This document shows, in pieces, positions 58,693-64,000 of a stretch of DNA of 64,000 nucleotides. Numbering within the stretch: the stretch's first letter is position 1; every line of letters begins with the position of its first letter. Position numbers and translations under genes: made by a program. Origin of the DNA: Oxytricha trifallax (taxonomy: Eukaryota > Ciliophora > Spirotrichea > Sporadotrichida > Oxytrichidae); contig ARYC01017016.1 in assembly GCA_000711775.1 (NCBI GenBank), forward strand, positions 1 through 64,000, in the 5' to 3' direction. Below the pieces are notes generated by a model. That model was not told the DNA's origin. It was given only the letters and a program-made list of their open reading frames with translations, and ran no database searches.

Positions 58693-60136
58693 ATGAGCGA
58701 TAACATTTTAAGAAAATCAACAGCACTTCCATTAAACTAAATGAGACTTACCTTTGGCAGCAATAAAAAGTGTGATAGCTGCGAGATGAACTCTCATAAA
58801 TAACTACCAGAGCTATCACTTGAGGTCTCTTTTATTAAAATAGAAATTAATAATAGAAAATAAATGGCAAATAAGTGTGTGGGAGACAGAGGAGAAATTT
58901 AGAAATGAAATTTCAATGTATGCAGAGGAAGTTGAAGTATATTTTTGTGAAAAGTGTGAAAGAGACTTCACTTATAAATCTAGCTGGTACAGACATATGA
59001 AGGTCCATAAGGAAGCTAAGCCTACTGTATACTTAAAGCACGACAAAATTTATGGATAGTATGATTGCTTTGAGTGCCATAAACAGTACTCTCACACAAG
59101 AGACTTAAAGAAGCATCTTTTAAAAGCCCACAAGAAAGAAATAGAAGTTAAAGATTAAGACACTCAACTAAAGTTACTCAACAAAACAAAAGCAAGGGAG
59201 CCTCTTTAAATTTCTGAGCTTTAACAAACAAGCGAATCAGAGTATGTGAAGATTCCACGCAACCTCTTAGCATCAGAGGTCACTAAAATCATGATTAAAA
59301 TATAATACAAGAAAATTCTAGTACTTGCATATATTGATTTAGATTCTTCTCTCTAAAGATACCTAATTCTAGAGGTCTACTATGACAAGAAAGTTATTAA
59401 GGATCATCAGTATGCTTACAAGGTATACCCTTTCAACTATCTCCTTAGTGATGATAAATATTTAATGGAGTTTACAAATGAGTATTAAGTCCTCACTCAG
59501 GCTAAGTTTAAAGAGTGCAAACACTTAATAAAGCTAGATGCTGTTCTCCTAGCCAATGATCATGTAGCTTTCAGACTACCACTCTTCGAAATGACACTCA
59601 GAGATTTCAAAACTGATTAAAGAAATCATAGATAGCTAGCATTAATATCAACCTAAGCTATACAAGGTATCAAAGAGCTTCAAAAGTTAGGGTTTGTTCA
59701 CAGAGAATTGAAGCCAGAAAATATAATGATAAACTTTTCACCAGTAAGAGTAGCAATATTCGATTTCAACAGAGACTTAAGAGTGTAAGTATCAAGGCTT
59801 GAAACTGTTATGGAGACTCCAGGCTTTTATCCAGAAAGAGAAGACTGGAGAGATGGAAACTTTCAATGGGATAAGTGGGCTTTAGCAGCAATAATAATAG
59901 AGTGCGATATGTCTCGCAACGATTACTACTCTAAAAGGTGCGACATGGATACAAGGCAAAGAACAAAGCAATTTATTGATAAAACAAGAGTATCTATATC
60001 AATGAAGCAAATGGAAGAGTCAATAATTATAAAATCAAACTCAAGATCAGACATATTAAAAGAGTAGATAGAGTTGTGCTTAAGTAAGATAAACTTCAGA
60101 CCTCTTCCACATGATTCAAAAGTACATTTTTTGTGA
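58693..60136 (+). pseudogene. TBE zinc-finger/kinase gene, left arm, one frameshift
   Basis: It starts MSDNILRKST. A CDSC motif is followed by fingers YFCEKCERDF/YRHMKVH and YDCFECHKQY/KKHLLKAH, then the kinase-like domain with YKVYPFNYLL, GFVHRELKPEN, IFDFNRDLR and ETPGFYPERE. The catalytic Asp of HRD is Glu, and DFG is DFN. A net frameshift lies near 58895, just before finger 1; everything after it is a single clean frame to the TGA 60134-60136, which lies at the palindrome loop. It overlaps the right-arm copy tail to tail by about 20 bp. Confidence 0.8.
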
Positions 60137-61559
60137 ATCATGTGGAAGAGGTCTGAAGTTTATCTTACTTAAGCACAACTCTATCTACTCTTTTAATATG
60201 TCTGATCTTGAGTTTGATTTTATAATTATTGACTCTTCCATTTGCTTCATTGATATAGATACTCTTGTTTTATCAATAAATTGCTTTGTTCTTTGCCTTG
60301 TATCCATGTCGCACCTTTTAGAGTAGTAATCGTTGCGAGACATATCGCACTCTATTATTATTGCTGCTAAAGCCCACTTATCCCATTGAAAGTTTCCATC
60401 TCTCCAGTCTTCTCTTTCTGGATAAAAGCCTGGAGTCTCCATAACAGTTTCAAGCCTTGATACTTACACTCTTAAGTCTCTGTTGAAATCGAATATTGCT
60501 ACTCTTACTGGTGAAAAGTTTATCATTATATTTTCTGGCTTCAATTCTCTGTGAACAAACCCTAACTTTTGAAGCTCTTTGATACCTTGTATAGCTTAGG
60601 TTGATATTAATGCTAGCTATCTATGATTTCTTTAATCAGTTTTGAAATCTCTGAGTGTCATTTCGAAGAGTGGTAGTCTGAAAGCTACATGATCATTGGC
60701 TAGGAGAACAGCATCTAGCTTTATTAAGTGTTTGCACTCTTTAAACTTAGCCTGAGTGAGGACTTAATACTCATTTGTAAACTCCATTAAATATTTATCA
60801 TCACTAAGGAGATAGTTGAAAGGGTATACCTTGTAAGCATACTGATGATCCTTAATAACTTTCTTGTCATAGTAGACCTCTAGAATTAGGTATCTTTAGA
60901 GAGAAGAATCTAAATCAATATATGCAAGTACTAGAATTTTCTTGTATTATATTTTAATCATGATTTTAGTGACCTCTGATGCTAAGAGGTTGCGTGGAAT
61001 CTTCACATACTCTGATTCGCTTGTTTGTTAAAGCTCAGAAATTTAAAGAGGCTCCCTTGCTTTTGTTTTGTTGAGTAACTTTAGTTGAGTGTCTTAATCT
61101 TTAACTTCTATTTCTTTCTTGTGGGCTTTTAAAAGATGCTTCTTTAAGTCTCTTGTGTGAGAGTACTGTTTATGGCACTCAAAGCAATCATACTATCCAT
61201 AAATTTTGTCGTGCTTTAAGTATACAGTAGGCTTAGCTTCCTTATGGACCTTCATATGTCTGTACCAGCTAGATTTATAAGTGAAGTCTCTTTCACACTT
61301 TTCACAAAAATATACTTCAACTTCCTCTGCATACATTGAAATTTCATTTCTAAATTTCTCCTCTGTCTCCCACACACTTATTTGCCATTTATTTTCTATT
61401 ATTAATTTCTATTTTAATAAAAGAGACCTCAAGTGATAGCTCTGGTAGTTATTTATGAGAGTTCATCTCGCAGCTATCACACTTTTTATTGCTGCCAAAG
61501 GTAAGTCTCATTTAGTTTAATGGAAGTGCTGTTGATTTTCTTAAAATGTTATCGCTCAT
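60116..61559 (-). pseudogene. TBE zinc-finger/kinase gene, right arm
   Basis: Mirror of 58693-60136 with the same N-terminal frameshift near 61357 and the same HREL and DFN changes. At the centre its last codons are taken from the loop and the other arm, so it ends ...SQKMYF at a TGA (60116-60118) instead of ...SKVHFL. Confidence 0.8.
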
Positions 61560-62013
61560 ATTTAAATTTGAAGTTAAAATAAAAAAAACTGCATCTATAA
61601 CTCAGAGCTCATAAGAGAGCTTTGCATATAAGTTTGAAGGGAGGTTTTTAGAGTATTAGCAAGAAAAATTAGCACTAAGAGACGAACCAGCTCTAAATAT
61701 GGGTGAGAAAGTAAACATTTTTACTATCAATAATAAGTTGATTACAGTGCGTACCGATTTAGGAGGTGTACCTAATTAAGTATGTACTGCTTTAAGAGGT
61801 ATTTTGTGATTTTATGATTAAAATTAGGGTGCTCCTAATTAAGTTCTAGCATTTTAGGAGCTGCTCCTAATTAAGTACGTAATGATTTAAATTTAATAAT
61901 ATGGAACTATAACAGTAGAAATTTATATCAATCTCTCAAGTTTGAAACCAGTTCTCAAAATCTTCTCCATATCCTTCTTAGAGGTTGTCCTCCTACAGGA
62001 TGCCCATATTTAA
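61560..62013. promoter_or_regulatory. 22k/57k intergenic repeats, right arm
   Basis: Mirror of 58239-58692, with the same CTCCTAATTAAGT-type units at about 61740-61885. Confidence 0.5.
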
Positions 62014-62015
62014 TA

Positions 62016-62433
62016 TTGTAGGAATACATTTGATTTGGGAAAATAAATTATAAATTAATTAATTAAATATTACATTCGTGGCAGTTAACTTTCTGGAAAC
62101 CTAGACAATATAGTACTTGTTCGATAGAGAATTAAAAATCAGCTGGACTTTACTATTGGCGGTACCCATCTATCGCATCGTAGAAGTGAGATAACTTGAC
62201 TTTAATTTTTAGTGATTTGTTTAGTTGATTTTAATGTCAAATTTTAAAGCCAAGTTATCTCACTTCTACGATGAGATAGATTGGTACCGCCAATAGTAAA
62301 ATCCAGCTGATTTTTAATTCTCTATCGAACAAGTACCATATTGTCTAGGTTTCCAGAAAGTTAACTGCCACGAATTTAATATTTAATTAATTAATTTATA
62401 ATTTATTTTCCCAAATCAAATGTATTCCTACAA
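62016..62433. mobile_element. MITE copy 7, right-arm duplicate
   Basis: Mirror of 57819-58236, apparently identical, with TA at both borders. Confidence 0.9.
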
Positions 62434-62510
62434 TAGTAAGTTTCACAGAGCTATATAATTGAAATCAATAAACTTAAATTTTAATATAATTTCTTATATC
62501 TGTAAACAAG

Positions 62511-63400
62511 ATGGATTCAATGAATTATGCAATGAAAAGAGGGCAAGCACAAGAATTGATTCAAAGATTTAGAAGCAAGGAGGATTTGCACCGCTACCTG
62601 GTGCAGCAAGGTAATGAAATCAAAGTGTCTAATCTTTATTATGTAGTTGGTTTGTTTCTGCCAACGATGAAAGGTACTAAAATTTCATTTATAAGAGCGA
62701 TACTCTGCGAAGAGAAGAAAGCTTTGAAAACTTAAGATGTAAAGTTTGCAGAGATTCCAAGCTATCCAGAAATCTCAGTGACTAACTTATACGATGATTC
62801 TATGAATGACCCAGAGGTTTCGCAGCACCTGCCTACTAAGAAACAGCTGTCAAATAAACTACCTGAAAGAAACTATTTCTTTCGCATACTTGCAACAATT
62901 AAAGGTGATTACTTGAAAGAAATTATTCAAGAATATCTTAAGAAAAGGTATAGCATCTCTTCAGAAGATAAGGATAAACAGGGGATCAAGATAAGTTAGA
63001 GCTGGCTATCAGAGATGCAGAAGCACCCATATATTTCAAGTAAGATTTCAAGCTTAATTCTTTAGAAAAATCTGGTACTGGCATCTTCTTGATGAAGGAA
63101 TAGAGCAAGCTTCACAGAGAGCGAAAGTCGCAGACAAAGTATGAAGTTAGCAAGAGACTTTATTCAAATATTTATCCTCCAGAGTCAATGAACATAGATG
63201 CTGGAGCTGGCAGCAAGAGAAAAAACTTAGGAGGAGGGATGCAAGAAGTAGATAAAAAGAAATAGAAGCCAGCTCACTATAAAGAATTTTAAATGTAACT
63301 TTTCTATTTATTAACTTAACTACAAAACTCATTTATATATATTCACTCTCCCTTCTTTAGCACAATTTTAAGCTAATTAGTTATCTACTCTCTTCGCTGA
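62511..63400 (+). CDS. TBE 22-kDa gene, right palindrome arm, open with stop-loss
   Basis: Exon 1 is 62511-63039, intron 63040-63065, exon 2 63066-63400. It has the same features as the left-arm copy, including loss of the usual stop. Two residues differ from the left arm: Ala to Ser in NLYDDxMND and Tyr to His in SQxLPTKK. Both left-arm residues match TBE-1, so the right arm carries the derived state. Confidence 0.8.
63040..63065 (+). other. 26-nt intron in the right-arm 22k gene
   Basis: It reads GTAAGATTTC to TTCTTTAG and is the mirror of 57187-57212. Confidence 0.8.
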
Positions 63401-63433
63401 GCATTTAATAAAGTCTACTGTATCGATAGGTAA
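63342..63433 (-). pseudogene. TBE transposase C-terminal scrap (right arm)
   Basis: Mirror of 56819-56910. Confidence 0.75.
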
Positions 63434-63890
63434 ATCTTTTCGTATCTTACAAGTCTGCTATCCTCAGGCATACACATTAAAGTACGAAATATTAAATGAA
63501 ATACAAATGTTTAATATCGTATCAAGTCTAGATAGTTGATACCTATATTGATCCCAAATATCCCTTTCAAGCATTAAAAAAACCTTTTTGTATATAATAA
63601 AATTAAAAAAATAAAAATATCAAACAAGACTAATATTTAAATCAAATTAAATTAAGAATGTTTTTTAATTATAAAATTAAAATTAGTAGTTTTTAATTTT
63701 GTTTGGCAATTTAAGTAAGAAATTATTGAAATAAACAACTTCAAACTCATTAGATTAGGAAAGATTTTTAGCTTAACTTTCTTAATTTTTATCATCAACA
63801 ATAGATTTATTAATACTTTAATCCTTTTTATAAGTGAAAATGTCGCTCTCTACTAAAATATTTCTAAAAGTAAACATTTTCAAAGTCTAT
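63434..63890. other. Non-TBE spacer in the right arm
   Basis: Mirror of 56363-56818. No gene. Confidence 0.4.
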
Positions 63891-64000
63891 TAAAATTCCA
63901 AAACCCTTAATAAGATGTTTTAGTGATTTGATTTGTAGGGTATAATAGGGGTCTTATTGGGTTAGTAGAGAAATAAGGCTAATTTACAAAATGATAAATA
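63891..64000. mobile_element. TBE-4 end, mirrored, continuing beyond the window
   Basis: It begins AATTCCAAAACCCTTAATAAG, the inverse of the TBE-4 right end, and continues into the transposase leader. The rest of this TBE lies outside the window. Confidence 0.75.

Larger units (their letters stand above)
56252..64000. repeat. Near-perfect palindrome, arms at least 3.86 kb, 17-nt loop
   Basis: Every left-arm position p pairs with 120252-p, with no net insertion or deletion from the loop (60118-60134) to the window end. The arm contains the right end of TBE-4, about 450 bp of non-TBE DNA, and most of a TBE (transposase C-terminus, 22k, MITE, 57k). The few differences seen cluster at 62787-62866. 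The palindrome continues beyond the window. Confidence 0.9.

Noticed and set aside
59926..60326. Two 71-codon ORFs across the palindrome centre
   Set aside because: They are antisense shadows of the kinase C-termini.
56252..64000. Dismissing the palindrome as a pure assembly artefact
   Set aside because: It cannot be excluded, but clustered arm differences and distinct loop-derived gene ends make a real inverted duplication at least as likely, so it is kept as a finding.

Overview
ORGANISM. The window looks like germline (micronuclear) DNA of a spirotrich ciliate of the Oxytricha/Stylonychia group. Three observations support this. (1) Long open frames appear only when TAA and TAG are read as glutamine and TGA is the sole stop. 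(2) Several transposons end in C4A4 telomere-type repeats, carry an ANT-type 3-bp target duplication, and encode a DD34E transposase, a '22 kDa' protein and a zinc-finger/kinase protein. These are the hallmarks of TBE (telomere-bearing element) transposons, which are confined to the germline genome. (3) Short, coding-quality islands sit in an extremely AT-rich background full of foldback elements, as expected for macronuclear-destined segments (MDSs) between internal eliminated sequence.

LAYOUT. 112-10538: a 10.4-kb element (called E1 here) with ~127-bp inverted repeats. It encodes a DD34E transposase, an intact TBE-22kDa-like protein containing a small intron, and a ~1060-residue SecA-like helicase. 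10552-10985: a host-like coding island. 12126-13014: two foldback/MITE copies. 13827-18849: TBE-1, which carries a 1-kb foldback insert with C-rich ends. 18850-21111: remains of a second E1-type element (E2), with the 22k-like and transposase genes in the same divergent layout. 21981-26096: TBE-2, 4116 bp, flanked by ACT. 27280-28619: a broken MT-A70 adenine methyltransferase gene. 30-53 kb: AT-rich DNA with foldbacks, many copies of one TA-flanked MITE family, several coding islands and a deleted TBE (47533-49237). 54074-56361: a degenerate TBE. 56252-64000: a near-perfect palindrome with arms of at least 3.86 kb, built mostly from TBE sequence with a MITE inside and centred at 60126; it runs off the window.

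HOW THE GENES RELATE. E1/E2 and the TBEs each pair a DD34E transposase with a homologous small protein. That small-protein gene has a phase-1 intron of 26-32 nt at the same place in both families. E1 carries a SecA-like helicase where TBEs carry the zinc-finger/kinase gene. Most TBE gene copies here have one or two lesions (TGA codons or frameshifts). The E1 small gene is intact, and the palindrome copies have lost only their normal stop codon.

LIMITS. All homology calls are from motif recognition by eye. MDS calls cannot be proven without the macronuclear genome. Outer borders of degenerate repeats are approximate.
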